A stretch of 64,000 nucleotides of DNA, taken from Clostridium felsineum DSM 794 (GTDB lineage Bacteria > Bacillota > Clostridia > Clostridiales > Clostridiaceae). A program made the position numbers and the translations under genes. The stretch lies in NCBI RefSeq assembly GCF_002006355.2, contig NZ_CP096980.1:2728001-2792000 (forward strand). The letters are read 5' to 3'. Positions 35,517 to 44,304 of this stretch are shown one piece after another. Under the pieces are notes generated by a model. That model saw only the letters and a list, made by a program, of their open reading frames with translations. It did no database searches and had not been told where the DNA came from. How positions within the stretch are numbered: the first letter of the stretch is position 1; each line of letters begins with the position of its first letter.

Positions 35517-36701
35517 TTATTTACACATGGAGCTTAAAATAATATTTCTTAGCTTTCTAGTTAAGGTAGTTGTTCCTGCATCTTTTTTTTGTATCATAAA
35601 TAAGAATATCAAACGCTCTTTTGGGCAATTACAAAAATATGGTCCAAGCCAACCATCCCAACCATATTCCCCCAAAGTGGCCAAATCTCCAGCTCTACTG
35701 CAATCTTTCATAACACGCATTAGATTTCCATAGCTGTATCCACATAAACTTTCCCAACTATCAAGACCTTTTTGCTGCTCTTTGCTTAGGCTTCCACTTG
35801 TTAAATATTTTACTGTATGAGGCTTTAGAATCCTAATTCCATTCAACTCACCATTGTTCATAAGCATATTTGCAAATTTTGCATAATCATCTATGGTTGA
35901 AGAGAGTCCTGCTCCACCAGATTGAAAAGCTGGCTCTCTGTCCATACTATGTATTATTCCTAGATGATTACCTGTATAAAGCTCTAAATCCCCTTTTCCA
36001 TCCTCTGCATAAGTTCTTACTAAACGTCCTCTTTTTTCTTCTGGTACAAAAAATCCAGTATCCTTCATTCCTAAAGGTTCAAATATTTCTTTCCTTAAAA
36101 ATTCACCAAATCTTTTACCAGTAGCAACTTCAACAACAGCACCTAATACATCTGCTGAAGTTCCATACTCAAAGTTTTCCCCTGGCTGAAAGGATAATGT
36201 ACACTGCCCTAATCTGCTTGCTATTTCTAAAGTACTCATTGGATTATCACTAAAAAGCCTCTTATCTATTTCTTCAAATAGCACTTCAGTGTCCTTACCA
36301 GCTCTGTTATTTCCTCCACCATATACTAAACCAGAGGTCATAGAAAGTAAATCCTTAAGCATAACTTCTCTCCTTGCCTTAACTCTTCCCTCTTTACTGT
36401 CTACCATCTGTTCTTTAAATGTACTTATATACTTACTTACAGGATCATATAAATCAATTTGCCCTCTTTCTAAAAGAATCATCGCCGCAGCTGCTGTAAT
36501 TGGCTTAGTCATAGAATACAGCCTAAAAATAGAATCTCTTTTTACAGGAATTTTCTTTTCCCTATTTGCTAAACCGTTTTCATGATAAAAAATCTCTTTT
36601 CCATCCTTTATTATCATTAAATTTGCACCTGCTACAAAATTGGCATTAATATGTTCCCTCAATACTTTTTTAATACTATTTATCTCAATATTTCCAAACA
36701 T
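35517..36701 (-). CDS. Serine hydrolase, beta-lactamase class C/esterase type
   Basis: 394 residues. Nucleophile SMTK (SxxK) in FRLYSMTKPITAAAAM, the YxN-equivalent Tyr in FEYGTSADVLG, and a late FQSGGAGLSSTIDDYA. No signal peptide, so a cytosolic esterase (EstB-like) or peptidase is more likely than a true beta-lactamase. GGGGGAAT precedes ATG 36701. It stands between the peroxidase and the decarboxylase-accessory genes. Confidence 0.85.
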   Translation of the reverse strand: MFGNIEINSIKKVLREHINANFVAGANLMIIKDGKEIFYHENGLANREKKIPVKRDSIFRLYSMTKPITAAAAMILLERGQIDLYDPVSKYISTFKEQMVDSKEGRVKARREVMLKDLLSMTSGLVYGGGNNRAGKDTEVLFEEIDKRLFSDNPMSTLEIASRLGQCTLSFQPGENFEYGTSADVLGAVVEVATGKRFGEFLRKEIFEPLGMKDTGFFVPEEKRGRLVRTYAEDGKGDLELYTGNHLGIIHSMDREPAFQSGGAGLSSTIDDYAKFANMLMNNGELNGIRILKPHTVKYLTSGSLSKEQQKGLDSWESLCGYSYGNLMRVMKDCSRAGDLATLGEYGWDGWLGPYFCNCPKERLIFLFMIQKKDAGTTTLTRKLRNIILSSMCK

Positions 36702-36775
36702 TTTTATTCCCCCTACTTTATTCCATTAACTTTATATTAGCATGTACACTTCATCTTTTCTACCCTTTAAATTAA

Positions 36776-36802
36776 AAATAGTAGGCTCATTACCTACTAT
36801 TT
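36776..36802 (-). terminator. Terminator of the UbiX/LpdD-like pair
   Basis: AAATAGTAGG (36776-36785) pairs with CCTACTATTT (36793-36802); TTTTTAATTT follows on the minus strand. Confidence 0.75.
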
Positions 36803-36807
36803 ATATA

Positions 36808-37158
36808 TTATAATATTTTATTTTTAATAACCTTGTTAAGAACTTCTTCAAATTTAATTTCTGCATTTTTTACTAAAGTAAGTATTTCTTCTTTTGTAGC
36901 GTTATCTATATGAATCCCAACTACAACCGTAACACTAACTTTTAAATTCTCACAAGCCAATTTAGCAAATTCTTCTGCTAAATCACCTTCCTTATGATTT
37001 GGAAGACTATTACACTTTATTATAATATTATTCTCTTTAAAATAAGCTGTTGCAACAGTTCCTATATGTGCCTTTCCTCCTGTTACAGAAAAAATCATGT
37101 CTTCTCCTATATAAATAGGTTCAACCTGTATATCATAGTTCCTTGATGTTTTTTCCAA
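36808..37158 (-). CDS. LpdD-like prenyl-FMN decarboxylase accessory protein
   Basis: 116 residues. The motif SVTGGKAHIGTVATAYF matches the small LpdD-type proteins that accompany UbiD-like gallate and hydroxyarylate decarboxylases and are proposed to act as prenylated-flavin chaperones. Start TTG at 37158 after AGGAGGAAAG. It lies 55 nt after the UbiX-like gene in the same direction. The family is remembered from its motif, so moderate certainty. Confidence 0.65.
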   Translation of the reverse strand: MEKTSRNYDIQVEPIYIGEDMIFSVTGGKAHIGTVATAYFKENNIIIKCNSLPNHKEGDLAEEFAKLACENLKVSVTVVVGIHIDNATKEEILTLVKNAEIKFEEVLNKVIKNKIL

Positions 37159-37212
37159 TTACTTTCCTCCTAAAAAATACCGCACTCATTAACTTTTTAA
37201 CAGTATCTTAAT

Positions 37213-37821
37213 TTATACCCACCTTTTAACTTTACCTGTATCTATACCAAAAAGATCTAAAGCTCTACCTATAGATTGATCTACAATATCCATAACAGTT
37301 TTAGGTTTTGTATAAAAAGCTGGAACTGGTGGAAAAACTATAGCTCCATTTTCCATTACAGCTTCAATACTACGTATATGTGATAAATTATATGGCGTTT
37401 CTCTTACCATTAAGACCAAACGCCTTCTTTCTTTTAAAGTCACATCTGCAGCTCTAGTAATTAAATTATCATTAATGCTGTATGCAATTTGAGACAAGGT
37501 CTTAATAGAGCAAGGGGCTATTATCATTCCCATATTCTGAAAAGAACCACTTGAAACAGCTGCGCCAATATCATCTACTGAATATGTAATTGAAGCAAGC
37601 CTATATAAGTCTTCAAGTTGCATTTCAGTTTCTAAAGCTAGTGTCATTTCAGCAGCTTTTGATACTATCAAATGAGTTTCAATATTTAATTCTTTTAGTA
37701 TCTCAAGTATTCTAGTACCGTAAATAATTCCACTTGCTCCTGTTATACCGACAATTAATTTCTTACTATCTTTTGTAATTTTAAACATCTCCTTTTCAAT
37801 TCTTATAGCAATGCTTGTCAT
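37213..37821 (-). CDS. bsdB: UbiX/BsdB-type flavin prenyltransferase
   Basis: Up to 202 residues. Flavin fold KKLIVGITGASGIIYGTRILEIL, SSGSFQNMGMIIAPCSIKTLSQIA, and the distinctive RRRLVLMVRETPYN plus FPPVPAFYTKP. UbiX enzymes prenylate FMN from dimethylallyl phosphate to make the cofactor of UbiD decarboxylases, here surely the UbiD-like protein at 41.7-43.1 kb. The start is unclear: ATG 37821 lacks a ribosome site, and AAAGGAG abuts the internal ATG 37788 directly. A MarR gene lies just upstream. Confidence 0.87.
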   Translation of the reverse strand: MTSIAIRIEKEMFKITKDSKKLIVGITGASGIIYGTRILEILKELNIETHLIVSKAAEMTLALETEMQLEDLYRLASITYSVDDIGAAVSSGSFQNMGMIIAPCSIKTLSQIAYSINDNLITRAADVTLKERRRLVLMVRETPYNLSHIRSIEAVMENGAIVFPPVPAFYTKPKTVMDIVDQSIGRALDLFGIDTGKVKRWV

Positions 37822-37896
37822 AACAAGTATTACTATAAAAAGTTCATAATAATACTTTATTTTAACAATCTTTACAATAAATTTATCGAAAACCTA

Positions 37897-38316
37897 CTAA
37901 TTTTCTATAAGCTTTTTCAATATTGCTTTCATATTTTTAATTTCTTCTTCAGAAAGATTTTTAAGTATAGACTTTCTATAATCCGTTACTAAAGGCTTTA
38001 AGATTTTAATTAATTCCATACCTTTTTCAGTAATAAAAACAAAGTTATTCCTTTTATCTTTTGTACCAGGAAGCTTTTCCACATATCCCTTTAGCTCTAA
38101 CTTTTTTAAAATTCTAGTGGTATTTGCTTCATCTTTATAGGTTTCATTAGCCAATTGCCGTTGTGTTTTACCATTACTACTAGTATAAATTTTAGTAAGT
38201 AACGTAAATTGCTCTGGTGTAATTTCATAAGGTGCCAGTACAGAAAATAGTGCATTTTTATTTATAGCTGCTGCAATATTTAATAAATATCCCAATGAAT
38301 TATCGAAATCATTCAT
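37897..38316 (-). CDS. MarR-family transcriptional regulator
   Basis: 139 residues. Winged helix TPEQFTLLTKIYTSSNGKTQRQLANETYKDEANTTRILKKLELKGYVEKLPGTKDKRNNFVFITEKG is classic MarR. Placed 75 nt upstream of the UbiX-like gene in the same direction. MarR proteins often sense phenolic acids, so it is a good candidate regulator of the hydroxyarylate decarboxylase system. AAAGGTTG before ATG. Confidence 0.9.
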   Translation of the reverse strand: MNDFDNSLGYLLNIAAAINKNALFSVLAPYEITPEQFTLLTKIYTSSNGKTQRQLANETYKDEANTTRILKKLELKGYVEKLPGTKDKRNNFVFITEKGMELIKILKPLVTDYRKSILKNLSEEEIKNMKAILKKLIEN

Positions 38317-38395
38317 ACAATTTTAAACAACCTTTCAAAATATTTTTCCTGACAAGCATTTTATTACAACTTATTATTTTGTGAAATCGTAAAAA

Positions 38396-38920
38396 TCATT
38401 TAGGCATATGGAATTTATCCATACCAATACCCTCTAAAGTTAAAAGCTTTACCTTTATGTCAAGTCCGCCACCATATCCTGTAAGATTACCTTTTGCACC
38501 TACAACACGATGGCATGGAACTATTATAGAAATAGGATTACTACCTACTGCTCCTCCAACTGCTTGTGAGGACATTTTTGTTTTGCCCATCTTTTTTGCC
38601 ACCATTTTAGCAATATCTCCATAGGTTATAACCTCTCCATAAGGTATATCACCAATTATTTTCCAAACTAATTTTCTAAATTCTGTTCCTTTCAGCTTTA
38701 TATTTGGTATAAAGTCAGGTGCTTGACCACTAAAGTAACAATCTAACCAAATTTTTGCCTTTTTAAAAATTTCTAGGCTGCTTAATGACATATTAATTAT
38801 CTCTGAATTTTTACTATACTCTATATTTTTTATAAATAATCCTGTTATATTTTCTCCATCACTTATTAAAGTGAGCTTTCCTATTTTTGAATTATAATTG
38901 CAAACATACTCTTTTTCCAT
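38396..38920 (-). CDS. ogt: Methylated-DNA-protein cysteine methyltransferase
   Basis: 174 residues. Acceptor Cys in SIIVPCHRVVGAKGNLTGYGGG, helix-turn-helix region YGEVITYGDIAKMV. It repairs O6-alkylguanine by irreversible transfer to Cys. N-terminal domain present, no Ada domain. TGAGGAT precedes ATG 38920. A second alkylation-repair gene (Tag) lies 2 kb away. Confidence 0.93.
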   Translation of the reverse strand: MEKEYVCNYNSKIGKLTLISDGENITGLFIKNIEYSKNSEIINMSLSSLEIFKKAKIWLDCYFSGQAPDFIPNIKLKGTEFRKLVWKIIGDIPYGEVITYGDIAKMVAKKMGKTKMSSQAVGGAVGSNPISIIVPCHRVVGAKGNLTGYGGGLDIKVKLLTLEGIGMDKFHMPK

Positions 38921-39173
38921 AATTTATCCTCATCATGTCAATTTCATAACTATTTTATTGCATTAATAATATCATTTATTTATATATTAGTCTACAAACA
39001 AAAAATTGATTAAAATGCCTATAAGCAAATCATTGTAGACTAAAATTCTATATATATGTTATGAATCTATATAACAAAATCAAATAAAATAATAAAGAAC
39101 CCAATTATAATATTTTTAAACTAACTTTATAAAGCCTATTGAAAAAGTTTTTTTAAAGTGTTATACTTATTTT

Positions 39174-39283
39174 GTAATTACTACACTTATTTTTTTAATT
39201 TTTTTAAATTTTGGAATATGATTAATCACTGTAGTTTTTTATTTTTTATTCATTTTGTAATCGATTACTTTATTTAATAATCT
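39174..39283 (+). promoter_or_regulatory. Promoter and palindromic operator of the sugar porter
   Basis: TTGTAA (39255-39260), 17-bp spacer, TAATCT (39278-39283). The perfect palindrome GTAATCGATTAC (39257-39268) covers the -35 box, a place for a LacI-family repressor or CcpA. A related GTAATTAC lies upstream at 39174-39181 in the same TTTTGTAAT context. The rest of the 38921-39303 gap is very AT-rich. Confidence 0.6.
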
Positions 39284-39303
39284 AAAAATAGGGGATGTTT
39301 TTA

Positions 39304-40686
39304 ATGAAATTAAAGCTTAATAATTCTTTAGTATATGCATTCGGTGCACTTAGTGGACTTCTATTTGGTTATGATACCGGCGTCATTTCTGGTGCAATTC
39401 TATTTATTGAAAAGCAAATGCACTTAAATTCTTGGCAGCAAGGCTTTGTTGTTAGCGCTGTTCTTCTTGGTGCTGTCCTTGGCGCTGCAATTATTGGACC
39501 AATGTCTGATAAATATGGTAGAAAAAAATTAATATTACTCTCTGCAATTATTTTCTTTATTGGAGCAATTGGTTCAGCCTTTTCTCCAGAATTCTGGACA
39601 TTAATCTTATCACGTATAATCCTAGGTGCGGCAGTTGGTTCTTCATCAGCCTTAATTCCAACATATTTAGCTGAATTATCACCTGCTAAAAAACGTGGTT
39701 CTATGTCAAGTTTATTTCAGTTAATGGTAATGAGTGGAATACTACTTGCGTATATTACTAACTACAGTTTCTCTGGTTTTTATTCTGGTTGGCGTGTAAT
39801 GCTTGGCTTTGCTGCTATTCCTGCTGCTATTCTTTTCTTAGGTGGACTAGTATTGCCTGAGAGTCCTCGTTTCTTAGTTAAAACTAAAAGACTTGATGAT
39901 GCTAAAACTATACTAGATCAAATGAACAATCATGATAAAGCACTTGTTACTGCTGAACTTACTCAAATTAAGAAACAAGCTGAAATTAAAAGTGGTGGAT
40001 TCAAAGAGTTATTTGGTAAACTTGTTCGCCCTGCGTTAGTTATAGGGATAGGTTTAGCCATTTTCCAACAAGTCATGGGCTGTAATACAGTTCTTTATTA
40101 TGCACCAACTATTTTCACTGCAGTTGGTTTTGGCGTTCAAGCAGCTTTACTTGCTCACATAGGAATTGGAATTTTTAACGTTATTGTTACTGCTATCGCA
40201 GTTGTAATTATGGATAAAATTGATCGTAAAAAAATGCTTATATATGGTGCTATAGGAATGGGCGCTTCTTTATTAGTAATGAGTATATCAATGAAATTCT
40301 CTAATGGCTCATTTACTGCTTCAATTATTTGCGTCATCGCTTTAACCGTTTACATTGCTTTTTTCTCTGCAACCTGGGGCCCCGTAATGTGGGTAATGAT
40401 TGGTGAAGTTTTCCCACTAAATATTCGTGGTTTAGGTAATTCCTTCAGTAGTGTAATTAATTGGGGTGCTAATATGATAGTTTCTCTAACCTTTCCTCCA
40501 TTATTGAGTTTCTTTGGTACTGGAAATTTATTTATTGGTTATGGTATTATCTGTTTTGTTTCAATATGGTTTGTTCATTCTAAAGTATTTGAAACACGTA
40601 ATCGTTCACTTGAAGAAATTGAATCTTCCCTTAGACAATATTCAAATAAGAATAAAAGTTCTTTAAATGTTGAATTGCATAATTAG
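39304..40686 (+). CDS. Sugar porter (MFS, arabinose/xylose:H+ symporter type)
   Basis: About 460 residues with 12 helices. Family motifs are all present: GYDTGVISGAI, SDKYGRKK, PESPRFL, QQVMGCNTVLYYAPTIF and WGPVMWVMIGEVFPLNIRG. It imports a pentose or hexose with a proton. I chose ATG 39304 because AGGGGAT lies 8 nt upstream; ATG 39295 overlaps that site. Codon use is a little richer in GC than its neighbours, a possible sign of transfer. No sugar kinase or isomerase gene is adjacent. Confidence 0.9.
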   Translation: MKLKLNNSLVYAFGALSGLLFGYDTGVISGAILFIEKQMHLNSWQQGFVVSAVLLGAVLGAAIIGPMSDKYGRKKLILLSAIIFFIGAIGSAFSPEFWTLILSRIILGAAVGSSSALIPTYLAELSPAKKRGSMSSLFQLMVMSGILLAYITNYSFSGFYSGWRVMLGFAAIPAAILFLGGLVLPESPRFLVKTKRLDDAKTILDQMNNHDKALVTAELTQIKKQAEIKSGGFKELFGKLVRPALVIGIGLAIFQQVMGCNTVLYYAPTIFTAVGFGVQAALLAHIGIGIFNVIVTAIAVVIMDKIDRKKMLIYGAIGMGASLLVMSISMKFSNGSFTASIICVIALTVYIAFFSATWGPVMWVMIGEVFPLNIRGLGNSFSSVINWGANMIVSLTFPPLLSFFGTGNLFIGYGIICFVSIWFVHSKVFETRNRSLEEIESSLRQYSNKNKSSLNVELHN

Positions 40687-40708
40687 GACAAATTAAAATT
40701 TGTAAATA

Positions 40709-40751
40709 AATAATGTTGCAGGACTTTAACTAAAGGTTCTGCAACATTATT
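40709..40751. terminator. Terminator between sugar porter and tag
   Basis: AATAATGTTGCAG (40709-40721) pairs perfectly with CTGCAACATTATT (40739-40751). Sits between convergent genes; weak T-tracts on both sides. Confidence 0.75.
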
Positions 40752-40777
40752 ACTTTAATGTTAATTAAGCAGTAATT

Positions 40778-41338
40778 TTATTTATTTAAAGAGTGATATT
40801 TACAGGAAACCATATGATCATCAACCATTCCAATTGCTTGCAAAAACGAATAAATTATAACAGGTCCAACAAATTTAAACTGTCTTCTTTTTAAATCCTT
40901 ACTAATTTTCTGTGACAACTCTGTTTGCGTTGGCATATCAGATTCATTTTCCCAACTATTTATAATAGGTTTAAATTCAACATACTGCCATAAATAATTA
41001 GAAAAACTCCCAAATTCCTCTTGGATTTTTAATATTTCTATTGCATTATTTCTTACAGATTTAAGCTTCAAAATATTTTTTATAACCTTATAATTTTCCC
41101 TTATTTCTTCAATTTCTTCATCACTTAACCCTGAACAATAAAAAATATCGAAGTTATGAAAAGCTTTTTTATATTCTTCTCTTTTACAAAGTACAGTATT
41201 CCAAGATAAGCCAGCTTGTGCTCCTTCTAGTGAAAGCATTTCAAATATATATTTGTCATCATAGCTAGGTTTGCACCATTCATTATCATGATATTTTTTC
41301 ATCATTTCGTTTTTCTTATGCCACATGCAACCGCTCAT
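40778..41338 (-). CDS. tag: DNA-3-methyladenine glycosylase I
   Basis: 186 residues, full length. The zinc-binding N-terminus CMWHKKNEMMKKYHDNEW and C-terminal DDHMVSCKYH, plus MLSLEGAQAGLSWNTVLCKR and FKFVGPVIIYSFLQAIGMV, are specific to Tag. It excises 3-methyladenine from DNA. One variation is NEWCKP, where most Tag proteins have NEWG. TTAGGAGTG before ATG. Confidence 0.93.
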   Translation of the reverse strand: MSGCMWHKKNEMMKKYHDNEWCKPSYDDKYIFEMLSLEGAQAGLSWNTVLCKREEYKKAFHNFDIFYCSGLSDEEIEEIRENYKVIKNILKLKSVRNNAIEILKIQEEFGSFSNYLWQYVEFKPIINSWENESDMPTQTELSQKISKDLKRRQFKFVGPVIIYSFLQAIGMVDDHMVSCKYHSLNK

Positions 41339-41437
41339 ATGTTCACTCCTAACTTTTATATTTTAAGTAATATAACCCCTTTAGTCCCTCTCCTTTTATT
41401 TAATATATATTGTACTTATTTTTTTAATTTATCACCA

Positions 41438-41671
41438 CTACTTTTCATCCTTTAAAAGCTTAGGAATTGGAGGCATTACCGGAAAAGAACCTATATCCCT
41501 TCTATTTATCTTAAATCTTTCATCATATTTTTCAGGATTTGTTATATCATCACCTTCTGTAGACCTCCATGAAAAGTTACATTCTTTACATATATACACC
41601 TCCCATGCATTATCTTTAGGTGCTTTTGTTAATAATTCTACTTTTTCAGAATCACATCTTGGACAAATCAT
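41438..41671 (-). CDS. bsdD: Hydroxyarylic acid decarboxylase subunit D
   Basis: 77 residues. CPRCDSEKVELL and CKECNFSWRSTE form a zinc ribbon, then FPVMPPIPKLL; this is the BsdD/YclD pattern. Its ATG abuts the TAA of the UbiD-like gene, and the AAGGGGG ribosome site lies inside that gene, so the two are coupled. Confidence 0.88.
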   Translation of the reverse strand: MICPRCDSEKVELLTKAPKDNAWEVYICKECNFSWRSTEGDDITNPEKYDERFKINRRDIGSFPVMPPIPKLLKDEK

Positions 41672-43084
41672 TTATTTATTCCCCCTTATAAAATTTTTCA
41701 TATAATCATACCAATAATCCACTTTTTCTGGCGTATCAAGTGCATTCACATTTCTAGATACGTCTGGAGGCACTGGTGTAGTAGCATCAATAATAAGTTT
41801 AGTATGCATTCCAACTGGTTCTGAGGAAGGATCTAACGGCATACCTGGTGCATTTGGAATCATAACCACGTCTTTATCTGGCCTTACCCTTGTTGTAAGC
41901 GCCCACATAACCTGCGGAAGATTAAATGGGTCTACTGTTTCATCAACCACAATAATTATTTTAGAATATGGCATGCCATGTGGAGTTGATAAAAGTCTCA
42001 TGGCAACTGACTTTCCATACCCGCCAAATCTACATTTAGTAGATATTATAACTCCAATTCCATGAGTATACATAGCATTAACTGCTGCAACCTCAGGAAA
42101 ATCTCTTTTTAACTGTCTATAAAGAGGTAAACTTGTATTTAATCCAACTAAATAATCAACTTCTGTCCATGGCATTCCTATATATAAATTCTCGAATATA
42201 GGATTTTTTCTGTGAGTCACTTTAGTTATTTTTATCTCTGGCTGAAGTCTAGCTCCTGAATAACTTCCTGGAAACTCTCCAAATGGTCCTTCTAATTTTC
42301 TCACTCTTGGAATTATATAACCTTCTAATACTATTTCACTTCTAGCTGGAATATCTAGACCATTGCTGCTTTTTGTGAGTTCTATAGGTTGTCCTTTTAA
42401 TACCCCTGCAAACTCGTATTCTGATTGTGCATATTCTATAGGTGTACTTGCCATAAGATTTAGTACTGGTTCATTACCTATACATATTGCTATAGGAAGC
42501 TTTTCGTTTCTTTCTTCTGCCTTTTTTAAATGGATTGCTATATCATGAAATTGCAAGGGCTGAATTGCAAGTGAATCTTTTCCCTTTACTTGTATTCTAT
42601 AAATACCAACATTTTGCTTTTCAAAATTATCTAAATCATCGGGATCCCTTGTAACTGTAAGAGCTTTAGATAAATAAAATCCACCATCGTATTTATTAAC
42701 TCTGAATAATGGTAATATATCAAAAAGGTTAATATTTTCTGTTATCTCTACTTCTTTAATAGGCGCTTCTTCTGTCCATACAGGTTTTACAGGATAATTG
42801 GACCACCTCTTATCTAATTCAAAAAATTGTTCTTTAACAGTAGTGTTTTTGGGCAACCCCAACATAATAGCATGATTCTGCCATGAACCATGTACATTTA
42901 AAAGTACACTATTGTTATATCCCTTTACTCTTTTTATCCATACAGCCGGACCATTATCTATATCAGCGGCTGATTTTCCTATTGCAGATAAATCTGGTTC
43001 CGGCATAACCTCATCTTCAATTTCTATTAACTGTTCTTCTTCTTTCAAAACCTTTATAAATTCTCTAAGATCATTATATCTCAT
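41672..43084 (-). CDS. bsdC: UbiD-type hydroxyarylic acid decarboxylase subunit C
   Basis: About 470 residues starting MRYNDLREFIKVLKEE (ATG 43084, AGGGGAGAG upstream; the longer frame to 43102 has none). UbiD features: the region IQPLQFHDIAIHLKK, the catalytic stretch EIVLEGYIIPRVRKLEGPFGEFPGSYSG with its Glu/Arg residues, and late DKDVVMIPNAPGMPLDPSS. The enzyme reversibly decarboxylates 4-hydroxybenzoate, vanillate or a related phenolic acid using prenyl-FMN made by the UbiX-like protein at 37 kb. Confidence 0.9.
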   Translation of the reverse strand: MRYNDLREFIKVLKEEEQLIEIEDEVMPEPDLSAIGKSAADIDNGPAVWIKRVKGYNNSVLLNVHGSWQNHAIMLGLPKNTTVKEQFFELDKRWSNYPVKPVWTEEAPIKEVEITENINLFDILPLFRVNKYDGGFYLSKALTVTRDPDDLDNFEKQNVGIYRIQVKGKDSLAIQPLQFHDIAIHLKKAEERNEKLPIAICIGNEPVLNLMASTPIEYAQSEYEFAGVLKGQPIELTKSSNGLDIPARSEIVLEGYIIPRVRKLEGPFGEFPGSYSGARLQPEIKITKVTHRKNPIFENLYIGMPWTEVDYLVGLNTSLPLYRQLKRDFPEVAAVNAMYTHGIGVIISTKCRFGGYGKSVAMRLLSTPHGMPYSKIIIVVDETVDPFNLPQVMWALTTRVRPDKDVVMIPNAPGMPLDPSSEPVGMHTKLIIDATTPVPPDVSRNVNALDTPEKVDYWYDYMKNFIRGNK

Positions 43085-43372
43085 ATTCTCTCCCCTTTTC
43101 ATGAAATTTTATTTTATAATACAAATTATACTCTTAAAGCAACTTTATATCAATATTTTACATATTTGTATATATAACTGCATTTTTTTATAATCTATAT
43201 ATATTTCTCAATTATCTAGTTTCATATTTTGTCATTATTGAATTTTTTTGCTTATTATCTATCAATTAAAAGTACAATTTGTTGATTAATATTGTATATT
43301 GTACTATAATTTACTTATATTTCTATCAATTCATATAACTATATGATTTACATACTAAGGGGGTAATACAAT

Positions 43373-44245
43373 ATGATAGAGAATTATGAGAAATTGACTT
43401 TAGACTCATATTTTACTGATAATGAAGATTCCTTGTTATTATATTTTTTAGGAAAGGCTTGTCCTTTGTTTCAACAATCCTTTCCTCTTGACACTGCTAT
43501 AGGCATAACAGATAGAGAAAACTTTCTATGTTATTATAATGGAAATGAACTAAATTGTGGTGACCTTGAAGGTAAAAAAATTCCTCACGGAGGACTTATT
43601 ACAAAGGCAATGGAATCAGGAAAGATAGAAAGTGGATTAATGCCTAAGGAGACTTATGGAGTTCCTTTTAAAGCTTCCGTGATCCCTATAAAAGGTAAGG
43701 ACAATAAGATAATAGGCACATTAAATGTAGCTGTAAATTTAAAAAATCAAAACATGCTATCGGAAATAAGTCAAACTATTCAATCTTCATCCGAAGAATT
43801 AAGTGCTACTTCAGAGGAGATTGCATCATCAGCCCAAATACTGTTAAATAAAGTTTTAGAAGTTCAGGATTATACTAACAAAATAATGAACAGTATTAAT
43901 GAAACTCATAAAATATTAGAATTTATCAATCATATTTCAAAAAACACAAAACTTTTAGGACTCAATGCTGCCATTGAATCAGCAAGAGCTGGTGAAGCTG
44001 GAAGAGGTTTTTCTGTTGTGGCTAATGAAATTCAAAAAATGTCTCAATCAAGTGCTGAAGCCGTAACAAACATAAAAAATATTTTAAGCACCATAAATAA
44101 CATTGCTACTAATTTAAATGAAAAAGTAAATGAAACTACTGATATATCAAATACTCAAGCCTCTGCTACAGAACAAATCTCATCTTCTGCCGAAGAACTT
44201 AGTGCATGTACTTCAAATATTTCTGAAATTGCTAAATTGGTTTAA
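43373..44245 (+). CDS. Soluble methyl-accepting chemotaxis-like protein (YfmS type)
   Basis: 290 residues with no membrane helix. An N-terminal sensor domain (about 1-125; GITDRENFLCYYNGNELN, PFKASVIPIKGKDNKIIGTLNVAVNL, PAS/GAF-like) joins a short signalling domain whose hairpin tip reads ISKNTKLLGLNAAIESARAGEAGRGFSVVANEI. Like Bacillus YfmS it would signal in the cytosol through CheA/CheW. AGGGGGT precedes ATG 43373. No chemotaxis genes are nearby. Confidence 0.85.
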   Translation: MIENYEKLTLDSYFTDNEDSLLLYFLGKACPLFQQSFPLDTAIGITDRENFLCYYNGNELNCGDLEGKKIPHGGLITKAMESGKIESGLMPKETYGVPFKASVIPIKGKDNKIIGTLNVAVNLKNQNMLSEISQTIQSSSEELSATSEEIASSAQILLNKVLEVQDYTNKIMNSINETHKILEFINHISKNTKLLGLNAAIESARAGEAGRGFSVVANEIQKMSQSSAEAVTNIKNILSTINNIATNLNEKVNETTDISNTQASATEQISSSAEELSACTSNISEIAKLV

Positions 44246-44252
44246 TAAAAAA

Positions 44253-44288
44253 AGTTTCTTAAAATGATTTTATTCATTTTAAGAAACT
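44253..44288. terminator. Bidirectional terminator between chemoreceptor and oxidoreductase
   Basis: AGTTTCTTAAAATGA (44253-44267) pairs perfectly with TCATTTTAAGAAACT (44274-44288); CTTTTTATTT follows on the plus strand and TTTTTTATT on the minus strand. Confidence 0.85.
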
Positions 44289-44304
44289 CTTTTTATTTAT
44301 ACAA

